From assembly GCA_009363875.1 (NCBI GenBank), contig CM018685.1, forward strand, positions 59,629,648 through 59,693,647: a stretch of DNA of 64,000 nucleotides, written 5' to 3'. The stretch comes from Mikania micrantha. Taxonomy: Eukaryota; Streptophyta; Magnoliopsida; Asterales; Asteraceae. Both the position numbers and the translations under genes were made by a program. This document shows positions 23,978-36,500 of the stretch, one piece after another. The notes below the pieces were generated by a model. It worked only from the letters and a program-made list of their open reading frames with translations. It was not told the origin of the DNA and did no database searches. Numbering within the stretch: position 1 is the stretch's first letter; each line of letters opens with the position of its first letter.

Positions 23978-24745
23978 TCTCGGGCACTAGTTTCTGAAAT
24001 GACCCACTTCACCACACTCGTAACAGGCTCTTGCTTGTACAGGTACCTGGCGAACGGGTACAGCAGGAATAGGTTTAGCTTGTGGAGCTAGTAGTGCAAG
24101 CGGTGCATGTTGCATCCTTTGTGCTTGCGGTGCACTCCGGCAAACATTAGCAAAAAGGCCATACTTGCCACAGTTGTTGCAGACGTGACAAGGCAAGTTG
24201 GGCATGTGATGGTATCTGCAAGTATTACATTGGGGAATATTCTCAATATAAAATCTGGCAGTGGTGTTGTTTGATGATTGCTGCGCAGACTTAGCAGCAG
24301 GAGTAGTGACCACAAAATTCCTGGTCTTTCTCTTTTTGTTGTTGCTTTTGGGTGAGCTGCCTTGTTCATTCTTGACTTCAGTTGAAGTCTCCTTGGCAGA
24401 TGCTTTGGTGTCAGTCTTCTTGAATCCCTTTCGTGTGAGTGTTCCAGCCTTCACATGATTGTCGGTGAGTGTAGCAGATAGACGGATTGCAGCCTCCAGT
24501 GTTTTAGGGTTGCTTCCGTAAACAGTGTCCTGAATCTGCATAGGCAAACCGCCTATATACTTCTCAATAGCTCTCTCCAACGGTGTCACCAGATGAGGCA
24601 CCAGCAGACTATACTCGTGGAAACGAGTATTGTAGATCACGTTCTCTCCACTGTCTTGCTTGAGTTCCCAGAACTCAGTCTCAAGCTTCCTCATCTCGCT
24701 TCGAGGACAGAATTCAGTGGTCATTAGATTCTTGACCTCGTACCG
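23978..24745 (-). pseudogene. Partial Tekay-like gag
   Basis: Same frame as the protease-RT piece, separated by a single TAG at about 23984-23986 right after CYECGEVGHFRN, in the middle of the last zinc knuckle. Capsid part: TTEFCPRSEMRKLETEFWEL and YIGGLPMQIQDTV. An earlier knuckle CNNCGKYGLFANVC has lost its His. The N-terminal half of gag is missing: matching sequence begins near 24745, where unrelated AT-rich DNA starts. Confidence 0.85.
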
Positions 24746-25364
24746 TATTTCGATTCGATTCAGGATTAATGGAATATCGTTTCAGAATATTATTCTCAAT
24801 AATTATATTCGTGTGAATCGTCACTCACGCGAATACATTATTAAGTTAATATTTTTAAATTAATATTCGCGTTTAAGTTATATTCGTAACCTCACCATCT
24901 CGTAATTAATTCCAATTATACTTCCATTATTTTATTAACTTTAATATTATCAATCCCAGTCCAAAACTCACTAAACCATATCACTGACACATCCATAATA
25001 GACCGAAATATGCATATGTATAGGGCATATGTAGGGGTCAGTCACAACTGCCCCAGCCACCGTCCCACCGCTATTTCGATAAACCATGACCATGTGTCCT
25101 TGACTATGTTTAGCAACCAAACAACAACCAACTCCTAATTCCTTCCATTCCAAGCCAATAATCATTTTTGTGAATACAACTACGATAAACTCTCTGGTTC
25201 TGTTTAGTTGGGTTACAACTAAACTTCCCATGGTTTACGCATATGATAATATGTTCTCAATATGTATACCAATCATTAATAATATCATCCAATAATTAAT
25301 TATCATTAATAATTATCATCTGGTCGTAACAGTACAATCGTACATACGTACGGACGACCTGAAA
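24746..25364. other. Unassigned AT-rich stretch
   Basis: No convincing gene. Near 24800-24840 there is an imperfect inverted repeat (ATTCGTGTGA ... TCACGCGAAT). An open frame on the - strand at 24971-25231 (86 codons) has no feature I recognise. It may belong to the decayed Helitron next to it. Confidence 0.4.
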
Positions 25365-26265
25365 TACAGTGATGTTACATAAACAACATTAGATGTAGTG
25401 CTTGTAATGTTGTTATCCTTGTCAAATATCAAAATTTTCAAACCTTTTTTACTCTACACCCTTGAAACTGCTACATATAGCTGTCCATGTGTGAAAACTA
25501 GGTAGGCAGAAACAATCCAACATGTGAAAGAGATTGACCTTGACTTTTGTTAATTGTCATGGCAAAGCATACAACAATTGGGAACTGCATTCTGTTTATC
25601 TTTATGAGAATCCTCTTATCTGAAGGAGCTAAACGCATTCTAGGTATAAATACATGGTTACCTATGTTTGTACTAGTAATTATCTTAGCTTCAATAAGAT
25701 TCTTGCCGAGTTTGACAATCTGCAATCGAGTACCATTACATAGTCCATTTTGTTGGTCAATATTTCTTAGTAACATCACAGGAGTGTTCACTTTCAAAGT
25801 TAGCCCATGGTTTAGTAAACCAGATAGCTTTAGGCTATTCAGTATTTCTGGTGAAAATAAAGCAGAATTCATTTCAAATACTTCTTCAGACTCTGAAATG
25901 CTATCAGAACTTAGATATACGGTCTCTTTATCGGGAATCACTGACATAATCTTTTCAATGATTGTATCAACAACATCATGCGTTGGAGAAAGAATAAATC
26001 TTTCACGAAAATAATCACTATCGCAAACATTTTTAGAGACGTCCGGGTAGGTAAATGATATATGAGAACCAAGAGAATCATCTTCATCTTTAATAAGCAG
26101 GTCATCTGGAATTTCAATTTTACCCTCCCATCATTTGGTTCTCCAATTTTTCCATCACCAATTCTTAAAATCCAATCTGCAAAATTCCGGACCTCAATTG
26201 CATCATCGGTATTTAAGCCAACTTGCAATCTCATATTAACACTAAGCTTTAGTACTTTACAATAA
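25365..26265 (-). pseudogene. C-terminal part of a Helitron Pif1-like helicase
   Basis: Read on the - strand, the order is that of plant Helitron RepHel C-termini: MRLQVGLN...IGDGKIGEPNDG, a shifted segment, then VYLSSDSI, LKLSGLLNHGLTLKVNTPVMLLRNID, GLCNGTRLQIVKLGKN, IPRMRLAPSD, FPIVVCFAMTINKSQGQSL, and after another shift FTHGQLYVAVSRV and LKILIFDKD. At least three frame changes or stops (near 26110, near 25500 and near 25450) show decay. The Walker motifs and the Rep part are absent. Helicase of this kind unwinds DNA during rolling-circle transposition. Confidence 0.88.
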
Positions 26266-27099
26266 TTCCACAGATGAGATGAGTTTAGAGATGAATTAGC
26301 TTTACAATAATACCCCTGTACATAGACCCTCTTTTATTTTCCACTTCATCTTCTCCAATCTCTGAAACCTACACCAACAGACACCATTTACCACCACCAC
26401 CACCACACATCACAAGACCATGAATCTCCGATGACTTTCCTGACCGGAAGATCTCTGTCACCTCCCTCCTCACCCTCATCTTTGGTGGCCTCATCAACTT
26501 CACCTTCCTCTCCAACAATACCACCAAACTCGTCTGCTCCGGCATCCTCAACACCATCCAATCCCGCCAACCACCGCTACAACTCTGTGCAATCCACCGC
26601 TATGCCACCATCAAAACCATCCACCAACAATCGCTCTTTGAAATCACCATGTTTAAAGAATGAGGTTGGGTCTGGTTCTTCAAATTAATGCTTATTAGTG
26701 ATTTCATTCGTTGTTTCTCGTCTGGTCTTGAAGGGCGATGATTGGAAGTGAGGGCCTCGACAGCTCTTCTTCTGCTGAAAATCAAAAGTGGGTTTATGAT
26801 CGGCAGACCAGGTTTTTAAAATGAGGTTTATGTCACCGTAAAACAAAATCAAAATATGTTCTTATTAATTAATCAAGATACTCAAAAATCCCAAAAGTTG
26901 AGTTAATGTGAACGGTGGTTTCAGAGATCGGAGAAGATGAAGTAAAAGATAAAAGTGGGTTTATGTAGTGGGATATTTTGTTCATTTGATAAAAGTTAAC
27001 AACAAAAACTAACGTCCATCCACCGATGTAATTTTTCGAAGTTAGGGAGCAACAGTACAATCAAGGCATACCACAGTGACCATCCATGTAATTAACTCT
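26266..27099. other. Helitron-flanking stretch with a C-rich coding-like segment
   Basis: From about 26425 to 26688 on the + strand one frame (starting ..SDDFPDRKISVTSLLT) is open, C-rich at third positions and ends in a TGA. Neighbouring DNA is AT-rich. It could be a captured host exon. A CCACCACC run near 26388-26405 shows that part of the composition is simple repeat. No family recognised. The remainder to 27099 shows nothing. Confidence 0.35.
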
Positions 27100-27101
27100 T
27101 A

Positions 27102-27174
27102 TATATATATATATATATAGATACATATATATATAGATACATATATATATATAGATACATATATATATATAGGG
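27102..27174. repeat. (TA)n / atatatagatac microsatellite
   Basis: Runs of ta interrupted by gataca every 20-25 bases, directly beside the foldback element. Confidence 0.9.
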
Positions 27175-27182
27175 AATAGATA

Positions 27183-27596
27183 ATTTGAAAACCACTTTTT
27201 AGTGTGAAAACCGTGAAAACCATGTAAAAAAACGTATTTTATTTTGAAATTTTTTTTACAGGTTTGTAACACTATTGGGCACATTTTTATAAAAAAAATA
27301 AAAAAAGCGCCGACCATATATTTTTAAAAAAAATATTTTATAAAACCATGTAAAATATACGTAACAAAACTAAAAAAATTTCGTCAGATCTTACGAAGAG
27401 TTACGTATGTTTTACATGGTTTTATAAAATATTTTTTTTAAAAATATATGGTCGGAGCTTTTTTGATTTTTTTTATAAAAATGTGCCCAATAATGTTACA
27501 AACCTGTAAAAAAAAATTCAAAAAAAAAAAACGTTTTTTTTACATGATTTTTACATGGTTTTCACGGTTTTCGCACTAAGAAGTGGTTTTCAAATT
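27183..27596. repeat. Foldback MITE, copy 1
   Basis: About 410 bp that is almost one long inverted repeat. The left arm begins atttgaaaaccac, then gtgaaaaccgtgaaaacc, tttacaggtttgtaac, gggcacatttttata. The same phrases return in reverse complement on the right, ending ggttttcaaat. The centre is near 27390. A related element is at 62961-63311. No coding capacity. Confidence 0.88.
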
Positions 27597-29595
27597 TAAA
27601 TACGTATAATATATAAATATAATATAATACACTTGCATAAATATATATGTGGAAACCCTCGAGATTTTATACGAAATGAGTACTGATTAGTGGCCCTTGT
27701 CATATCTTCACCTTTAACCCGTGTTCCCTAAAATATTATGCTTAGAGTGTTTTCAGGAAGATGAATCTTAAGCTAGCAAAGAATATAGTCTCAAATTATC
27801 CATCAAAATTAGTGCCCACTTGGAAGAGCATGGTGGTTATCATCAAAATTATCATATGAACCATACCTCGTACCCTCTAAAACTAGTGTCTTCATAGGTG
27901 GCAAAAAAAGTGATCCGAATACAAACAGATATATTAACACCTGCACGAGTTAAAAAAAAGGATATGAATAAACCTTGATCTCTCGATGATTGGTTCATAA
28001 TAACATAATCTTCTAGAGAATATCAAGAAATCGCCATAATTGCATTCCAAAAAAAAGGGATGTGAAACAGAAGTTAGATAAATCGGAACATCAAATGTAC
28101 ATATAAATATAATTTACAAACTCATGTGGATGTTTCCTGAAGTGCAGGTGCTCCATTGCTTTAAGTAGCCACAAGTGGTTTTTGAAGATGGTAGAAAATC
28201 AATGACCATGAATCATAAAACAACATAACTGCAATAAAATGCTTAGAAAATAATCACAAGGCATAACTTTCAAAAAAAAATATAGAACTTGTTAGTTGTC
28301 AACATAGATCCCCTAGCTTGTTTTCGAATGGATGATTGGTATGTTTATGAGGAAATTGATAACACATATAGTAACTTAACATAATCATCTTAAAAAAAAT
28401 TGTAAAAAAACTAGTTAAAGTTCCAACGAAAAAACTCACCTGATTGTGGTCACAAGATGGTATGACGGATACACCAACACTCAGAATTGATGTTGAATGG
28501 ATTTTAAAATTGGCATAAGTATGTGAACAGGATTTGTCTACATTTTGCCTCTCGCCTACAAGATCCTATACCCGTCAAAAAAAAAAAATTTCTAAACAGT
28601 TGGAACCATTTTCTTTTTACCAGCTTTTTTAGAATTCCTGTATGACAGCTTAACAACCCAAATTGACCCATTTTCAAGGTAGGACCCACCTCCAGATCAA
28701 TTGAATTCTTAAAACTAGGTGACTCAGGGATAGAAATCAGATCAATTTTCTGTCAATAAACGGCGTATATATGATTATAAAGAGCATAAAAACGTCAACA
28801 AAATGCTTTATAAAACCCACAATTGTGTTCTTATAAAAAAGGAGACTAAACCGTAACGATTTTCTTAAAAGAAGCCCAAACTGATTAAACGAAAGGGACC
28901 AACCTTATTCCAGTTGTTACAGTCAATCTTCAAATGCAACTTCTTTGCCTCATTCAACAGCTTCTACGCTTCTGAATGTACTATAAAACATAGATTATTA
29001 TACAAAGGATCAAATCAAACTCTATGAATTCTTGCATTTGAGGAGCAAACGAACGTTATGGGATTTTTTAACGAGAGGGGAAGATTAATTATTAAAAATC
29101 AAAAAAAACATCAACAAAACGTTTTATAAAACCCTACCGATTTTCTTTATAAAAAAAAACCTGACCAGTTCTTGTGTTACGTACAGTCGATCTTCACATG
29201 CAACTTCTTTGCGGCTTCTACACTTCCGATGATATATGCAACTTCTTCGCCTCATTTACTCTTCCGATGATGCTAGAAAACATACAACTGAACGACTATT
29301 ATACGATCGATCAAATCTAAGTCTGTGACTTCTATTGTTTGAAGAACAAAACAAACATTGTCGGATTGTTTAACAAAAAACCCGGTCTAACGTTATGAGG
29401 ATTGTTTAACGAGGGGGAGAGATTTGGAGACGTTTGAGTTGCCTAACAATAAAACAGGTTAAGATTTGGGGATTTTCTATTTTTTGCCCCAATGTGGAGC
29501 ATCCTTTTCCAACAAACACAATTAATTGTTTTATTATTATTAATTTTGAACGGCAAAAGTCTCAATCGTGTGAGCCAACTGTTTCTATGTCATGT
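27597..29595. other. Intergenic stretch with a diverged local duplication
   Basis: No gene seen. Two segments resemble one another in order: about 28905-29075 and 29165-29425 share agtc-atcttca-atgcaacttctttgc, cttctacgcttc/cttctacacttcc, attattatac-aggatcaaat/acgatcgatcaaatc, and tttaacgag-ggg. They are clearly diverged. Confidence 0.55.
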
Positions 29596-29599
29596 CACA

Positions 29600-29766
29600 A
29601 ATGTCTTGTTACCTAGACCTACTTTGAGCCCCCACAGCCACCCCAGGAGGAAACCCCACTGTGAAAACCCCCTGACCTTCCTCAGACCCTTTTTTGCTGC
29701 GGAAGGGTTTCGAACCCGAGACCTCCCATTTGGAAGAATCATGAGGTACCGCTGAGCCACTGCCTT
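29600..29766 (-). mobile_element. tRNA-derived SINE
   Basis: On the - strand the start carries an A-box-like TGGCTCAGCGG and, about 35 bases on, a B-box GGTTCGAAACC: the internal RNA polymerase III promoter of tRNA-derived SINEs. The body then runs through ccttccgcagc and ggtggctgtgggggctc. It has no protein and is moved by LINE enzymes. Confidence 0.75.
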
Positions 29767-30507
29767 GTTGGTAATTAATTGTTTTATTGATTTCGTATTT
29801 TTATTATATCTGTTTAGTAATTACAAATTTGTTTAATGCAATTTACTCTAAGAATTATGGGATGTTTGTTTGAGTCTAAATGACTTTCGTGGAAAAAAAA
29901 ACACAATCTGAATGAAATAGAAGGTCTGAATGAGGTGAAGGGGGAGACTTGAACATCTGAATTAATGGGGGGAGTCGACCGACTGGCGATGGTGACTTGC
30001 GGAGTCAGAGAAAGACGACGAAGGCTGTGACGGAAGTGGTGGGCTAGGGCTGCGATGGAGATCGACCACAACTCACATCGCTATCATCTCGATCGGAGCC
30101 ACATAACAAGTCGGGAAGAGGGGACGACCCGCGGCCAAAGGAGTCTCCACCACCGTCGCGTGACGGGGCGCCTGCGATGGTGCAGCGGCGACGGGAGGTC
30201 CGACTTGGAACTCAACAGGGGTACCATTTTTAGGGTTTTGAGGGTATATTTTTAGTTTTATTCATACATTGAACCAAACACTTTATATTGTAAAAAGTAA
30301 AAAGGTTGTACCGGTCGCACATAAGTAGCACCAAATGAACAGTTTTTCTTCCTCACAATGAATGTTTGCTTTTTAATATATGTATAATTGATGTTACGCA
30401 TATATACATACATATATATATTTAATGTTATTATATATGTATTTATTTATATGCAAAAATTAATATACGTACAAATTAATTATATTAAAGGAATTGAACT
30501 TGCATGC
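29767..30507. other. Intergenic stretch with a GC-rich island
   Basis: Between 29940 and 30220 the sequence is much richer in G and C than its surroundings (gtcgcgtgacggggcgcc and similar). The flanks carry weakly mirrored ttgtttgag and gaaccaaacac phrases, so this may be the inside of a non-autonomous element that has picked up foreign DNA. No gene recognised. Confidence 0.35.
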
Positions 30508-33500
30508 CTACATTGGCAACAAATATTGAAAGTCATATTCATAGGGCAGCTTCTCTATAGCGGATGAAAGCTTAGCATTATTGAGCCCTCTAAAGCAATC
30601 GACCATTGATTTCCTGAGTGAACCAGAAGTGGGTAATTCTTGGCACAACCATTCCACCAATCTTTCCAAATCTTGAGCAAAATCATGCATATTTCCCACC
30701 AAAAGTTCTGGGAGTCCAATTTTCTTTGCACTTGTTACCACTATTGAAGCTTGTAGGTACTCTAGCTTTGCTCTTTCTAGCTCATTCACCACCCCATCAC
30801 CTGTATACACTCTTATCTTTTTCCAATATTCCATCAACATATTAATTAATTATATATTATATAGGAAAAAAATATAAATAAAAAAAAATGATCGAGCTAG
30901 ATTAATCAATTATAATAAGAATCACAGAATATCATTCACGTACGTACCGCGGGAGAAGACCTCGTGCCACAACACAATGCGAACGTGACATTGGGGTTTG
31001 TCGAGTCGAGCCCATGAAGTTTATGTAATATTGCTTCTTTTTCGTCTCTTTCCGCCTCACCATAAATCTAATCAACCAAAATGCATCTCATGTACGTGCA
31101 TTAATTAATTAATTAATTGCTATTTTAAATAGAACAACAAACACAAACACACATATACAAGTAATATATAATCTACTTTACACATCTTTCACCAAAATTT
31201 AAACATAGCTTACATGCATCTTAATTAAGAATAAAGGAAGGACACATTACCTTATCTGGATATCTTGTTGATGACTTCATTGTACATTAATTGTTACGGA
31301 ATGTTTTATGATTTATGGTTGTTATGATATGTATAATTAAAAATAAATAAATAATTACTAACGTGTAGCAAAGCTAGATTGCCTTCAAGCTTCAATAGGA
31401 TCATTGGTTCGGTATATTTGTGTGTTTTGTGGGTGATTACATGTCGTTATTTTAACATAACTTTGTTATATAAACATGTTGGCCGGCATAAGTAAAAAGA
31501 TTTTGTAGTCAATTAAATATTAAATAAAGCACGTTTAATTAATTAGTTACCTTTGAGGTTTCTCGCTTTCTCAATATGATGTGTTCTATGGCTTGTGCGT
31601 TTATTGTGTTGCCTCCAATCTTTAGGGTCGCCTGATTGATCACATACATGCATTAAGTTTTTTTATTTTAAATGATTACTACCATACCTTGCAAAATAGG
31701 TGGTTGGATTGAGTTGAGTAATGGGTCAGAGAGGGTCATGTTGAGTTTTAAACAAAATCAGTTTGCGATTAAACGAGTCGTTTTTAAAAAAATCAATTTT
31801 CCTCAAGTTAAAATAAGTTGAAACTAAACAAATATTTTACTTAAATAATTTTTAATGATTTTCTCATCAAATATATTATTGATCATTCTTACCCGTTAGA
31901 ATTGATTATATTCACATAGTTTTTAAATTATCTATCTTGATTCGCTTTGTGTTAAGATGTTACTCATTTCAACCCATTTTATGTCATAATACCTTGCAAT
32001 TATACCTTGTCAGGTAAACAATAATGACATACACACATATAGAGAGAGAAAGTTGTTCCATTATCTGAAAATTCAATCATAGAGGGAAGTCCTTAAAACT
32101 CTGTCTGGACTGACCATTTAAATCTTGAAAATAAATACGTGTTTTATATTAAATCACATTAAAATTGATTTGTTGATTAAAAACCCAATTGTTTTATCAA
32201 ATTTAATGTTGATCATATGTTTGTTTTTCAAGATTTTAAATGGATGACAATTATATATGATGAATGTACCTTGTTCATTAGTGTCTTTAGTTTATCGGGA
32301 CTAGAAGGAACTCCGTACTGAAGAAAACCCTAATTCATCACACGATGTTGATGTTACGTACAATGAAATAAAAGAGTACATGTTAATTATTAGCATATTG
32401 CATTCTATCGATCAATCTACATACATCATATAAAAACTCACTCATCTTCCTAAACTAATAAAGAGTATATTTAAGGGATACTTGTCAATTTTTTAGCATC
32501 CCAAAATTTTCATTTTCTCACCTATTACTTAACCCAAAACTAATTTTTACATGAATCATTTTATACCTAATTAGAAACCCCTTATTTTAAATTTTCAATA
32601 AATTAAACACAAACCCTAATTCTTGTATTAAGTGATTTTTACTTGTACGATTTTTCTTTCTAAAAGATTATCTCATTTTTTATTATATATACATTTAAAA
32701 ATTTTATGTTTTCTTACTACCCAACCCGTGTAATACACGGGATTCTAGGCTAGTTCTATATATAATTAGATGAAGAATTACAATTGATCGAATTGATATG
32801 ATGGAATTGAATTGAAGAAGTTGGTGAACTTACATGCATGATACAAGCATTGTACATGTTGATCCAGAATGCTAATTTCTGCTGTGAAGTTAAAAACATC
32901 AAATCCACCTTTTGCAGCCCATTCATGTAAGCCCTGTACATACGTAATTAAGTACGTACAACATGTTGGTAATCAAAGTGTAAAACACAGATTCTTGATT
33001 AAGAAGTTAAGAGAATATTTTGATTGAGAATTGTGTTCGTGTGTCTATTACAAACAATCTGATACATACTTGGGTATATATACCCCTAAGGCAGTTTAAT
33101 ACTTTGTTTATTGACACAACCTACCCTAAACTTCTAAATATTACAACTTTGACTAAATACATACCATATAATATTTACATAAACTAACCAAACTAACACA
33201 AGTTTAGTTTAGGTCTTCGTTCTCCCCCTTAAACTAAACTTAGTTTAAAGGTCTTCTTTTCTGCTTAATGCGCTTTTATAGTAGCGTTGGTTCTTCGTCC
33301 CACACGAGATAAGCCTCCTGAGCCTTTTGATCCTTCTCTTTCTCTTTTTCCTTTCGTTTTATGCATTCATATGCGAAGTGACCATATTTTCCACATTCAA
33401 AGCACTTGAACTCACTCTTGTTTCTGGTTCCTTGATCCACATTCCTTCCACGTCCTCTTCCTCCTCTAAACGATCCCCTTCCACCACGAGTTTGATCACC

Positions 33501-36500
33501 ACGTCCACTTCCATTTTTCCACTTTTCTTGATGATCGTTTGCACTTGCTATTAGGAGTTTTTCTTGATCATTATCTTGAGGTTCGTCTTGACTTTTAAGA
33601 CGTTCTTCAAAGGCTATTATTCTTCCAACTGATTCTTCAAATGACATTTTATCTACTTCTGAATATTGCTTGATAGTTGCCACGATTGGTAGAAAATTCT
33701 TTGGAACCAAATTTAATAGCAATCTCACAATTGTTTTGTCCTTAAGAGTTTCACCAAGGCTTTTGAACTTTGCTCGTATACTGCTTAACTTTCCTGAGAA
33801 ATCACTTACACTTTCATTCTTTTTCATCTTTAATGTCTCCAATTCACTTCTTAAAGTTTGCAAACGAGTTTTTTGCACCATATCTGTACCAAGGTATCAA
33901 ATTTTAATTGATTCCCACACTTCCTTTGCACTTGCGTATTGTGCTACTTGCATTATAACATCTTCTAGCAATGTTTGGAGGATCATTGCTTTCATTGTAT
34001 CCCAAAGACCATAAGCCTTTAATATCGTTTCCATCAACACCGCCCACATTGTATAATTTCTTTCATTCAACTTTGGGCATTGAAGGGATACATTTCCATG
34101 CTCACAGACTGTACCGGATGTCATTTTAACTTTCTTGTCATCCTTGCCTTCCATGTTGTCCTTTCTTTTCTTCTAAAAATGCACCACACAGGTGTAATTC
34201 TACCACGAAGGTTTTTGCACCATGAAGGTTGTACCACGAAGGTTTTATACCACACAGGTGTTAAACCACGAATTGTTGAACCACACAGGTTCAATTGCTT
34301 AAATTAGAAAGTTCAACAATTCAATTATCAAATAAACTTAAAATCCAATAATAGATTTGTCAATGGCCTACACACTTCTTTGTGTGATTAGAATTTTAAC
34401 AATCAAACAATCGTTGGCCTAAAACTCTCGTTTTATTTGAAGACAGACAATCAAAATAGATAGCTCTTTGGCTTTGTCCTTTTCTCAGCAAATCAGACAA
34501 CAAAGAAAAACAATAACTCATTCCTATTTCTTGAGTGTGTTCAACCCACTCAAACTCCAAACCAAAATCTAATTTGTGTTTTGAACGAACCTTCCGACTT
34601 TCTTCAAGTCTATTGGTTAATAAATTGAACAAACTTTGTTTCTATTTCTATACAAAACAAAAGAAACAAATCCTTTTTGTTTTTTCAGAAGTCAGAATCA
34701 AAATACCGGGTATGGCCATTGTGGCCAATATACTAATTTCAAATCAAATTGATAGAAATTACCAAGCCATTTTGGCTTTCAGACGAACCAACCAACTGTA
34801 TTCAAATTTAAAACGTAAAGAACCAAGTTTTGTAATTAGAAAAACTTGGAATAGTATTTTTGTTGGGTGATTGCCTCTTCGATTGCACAGAACCAAGAAA
34901 AAAACTCCTGCCTTCGATTTATTTACAGACTTGTTGCTTTCAACATGGAATCGACTTTGAGTTTTTCTTTCAATCAATCGATTTGTCTTGCACAAAAACA
35001 AACCGTCCCTTTGATTTCTACTTCTCTCAAATTAATTAATCAAACAAAAAAAATTGAATAATTCCTCTTACATCTGATTGCGCGAACAGGTTAGAAAAGA
35101 CGAGTCGTTATCTCCTGTTATGTTCCTTCGATCGACTAAGAATAAATAGTCAATTGAACGCCTTTTCTTATTCCCTTTATTCGATCGATAACAAAGACAA
35201 GTGATGACAGGGGTCTGCCTAGCCCCACATCTGTGCTAAAGGCAGTAGCGCTATCCTTGCTGGGGAGATATTCATCTCTTAACCGGGCCACCCGTAGCAA
35301 GGAGGTATTATCCCCTCAACTTGGCTAAGCATGGCAGGGGCAAAGGGATACCCTGGTAGAACTAACACAAGACAACTAACGGGCAAGGATCTGCATGGCA
35401 TATCTGCAAAGGGAAAGAAATAAGGGAGATCTATGAGGGAAAAAGAGGATCGTTCCAATTTGGTGAAAGGGCATTCCTCCTGCGCGCTTTGGGACGGTGA
35501 TAGGTCTTAGGAAATTGGAAACCTACAGTAAGTCAACTTGCATAACATATTTCCTTAGGAGACTCTATGGAGTTTCTTGGCTTTTCTTTATATACTTGCT
35601 TACATGTTTATATGTTATACATTTTATCATCTTATATAGATTACTAACTTGAGCGTCGGAGTGTCCTCAGGGATAATCCCCTTGGGCCCTCTAACGTAGA
35701 TCTTCTATGTTTTTGCAACTAGGATCCTTGCTTGGGATAGCTAGGCTCGGTCCAATCCGACGTCGCTGCCCTAATCTTCCTATAGAATTCTTTAATTTCC
35801 CAAGGTATGACGCTGCTTTCCCTATTCCCGTGATCAATTGGTCGCTTAATTCGATTTATTCAAACAATATCGCTTTGATTTTGATCATTTTTATTGAACA
35901 CAAGCTCCTAATCAAATCCTACTTATCGCCTCTTTCTTGATCAACCGGTGATGTTATTCATTGATGTTGATCTTCCGATTCACAGGTCTGATCTTAACGC
36001 TCTGATACCAAATTGTTGGTAATCAAAGTGTAAAACACATATTCTTGATTGAGAAGTTTAGAGAATATTTTGATTGAGAATTGTGTTCGTGCATCTATTA
36101 CAAACAATCTGATACATACTTGGGTATATATACCCCTAAGGCAGTTTTTTACTTTGTTTATTGACACAACCTACCCTAAACTTCTAAATATTACAACTTT
36201 GACTAAATACATACTATATAATATTTACATAAACTACCCAAACTAACACAAGTTTAGTTTAGGTCTTCACAACATACAATAATTAGTAACATATGGTGTG
36301 TGTGCATGTGTGTGTATTATGCCTGGCAAAATGAACGGGTTGGGTTGGGTAACGAATCAGAATGGGTGCGGTTTATGATGGGTGTGGGTCAATACGGGTT
36401 TTAAGCAAAATTCGTTTGGGTTTTAACGGTTCATTTTAAAAAAAAAAATTCGCTCAAGTTAAAATGAGTTTTAACTAAACAAATAGTTTATTTGAGTAAT

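Larger units (their letters stand above)
32964..36269 (-). mobile_element. TR-GAG: gag-only copia-type LTR element in an intron
   Basis: 3.3 kb in intron 5 of the DUF547 gene. LTRs 32964-33219 and 36014-36269 (256 bp each, about ten differences) start TGTTGG and end ttcA (the left copy has g at the last base). Target duplication caaca flanks it (32959-32963 and 36270-36274). The - strand sense follows from the PBS near 36010, the gag frame, and the PPT aagggggagaa next to 33220. There is no protease, integrase or RT, so it depends on enzymes of another element. This is the published TR-GAG design. Confidence 0.9.

Noticed and set aside
24800..24845. Inverted repeat as a Helitron 3' end
   Set aside because: It is not followed by CTRR and lies far from the helicase end, with no A/T insertion site.
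24971..25231. 86-codon frame on the - strand
   Set aside because: No recognisable motif or splice context; kept only as part of an unassigned stretch.
29434..29616. Overlapping open frames near 29434-29755
   Set aside because: They run into the SINE body and have no features of a gene.
34180..34290. Possible CRISPR-like array of accacgaaggtt / accacacaggtt phrases
   Set aside because: Phrases are short and irregular and the spacers are not unique; this is a eukaryotic retroelement leader.
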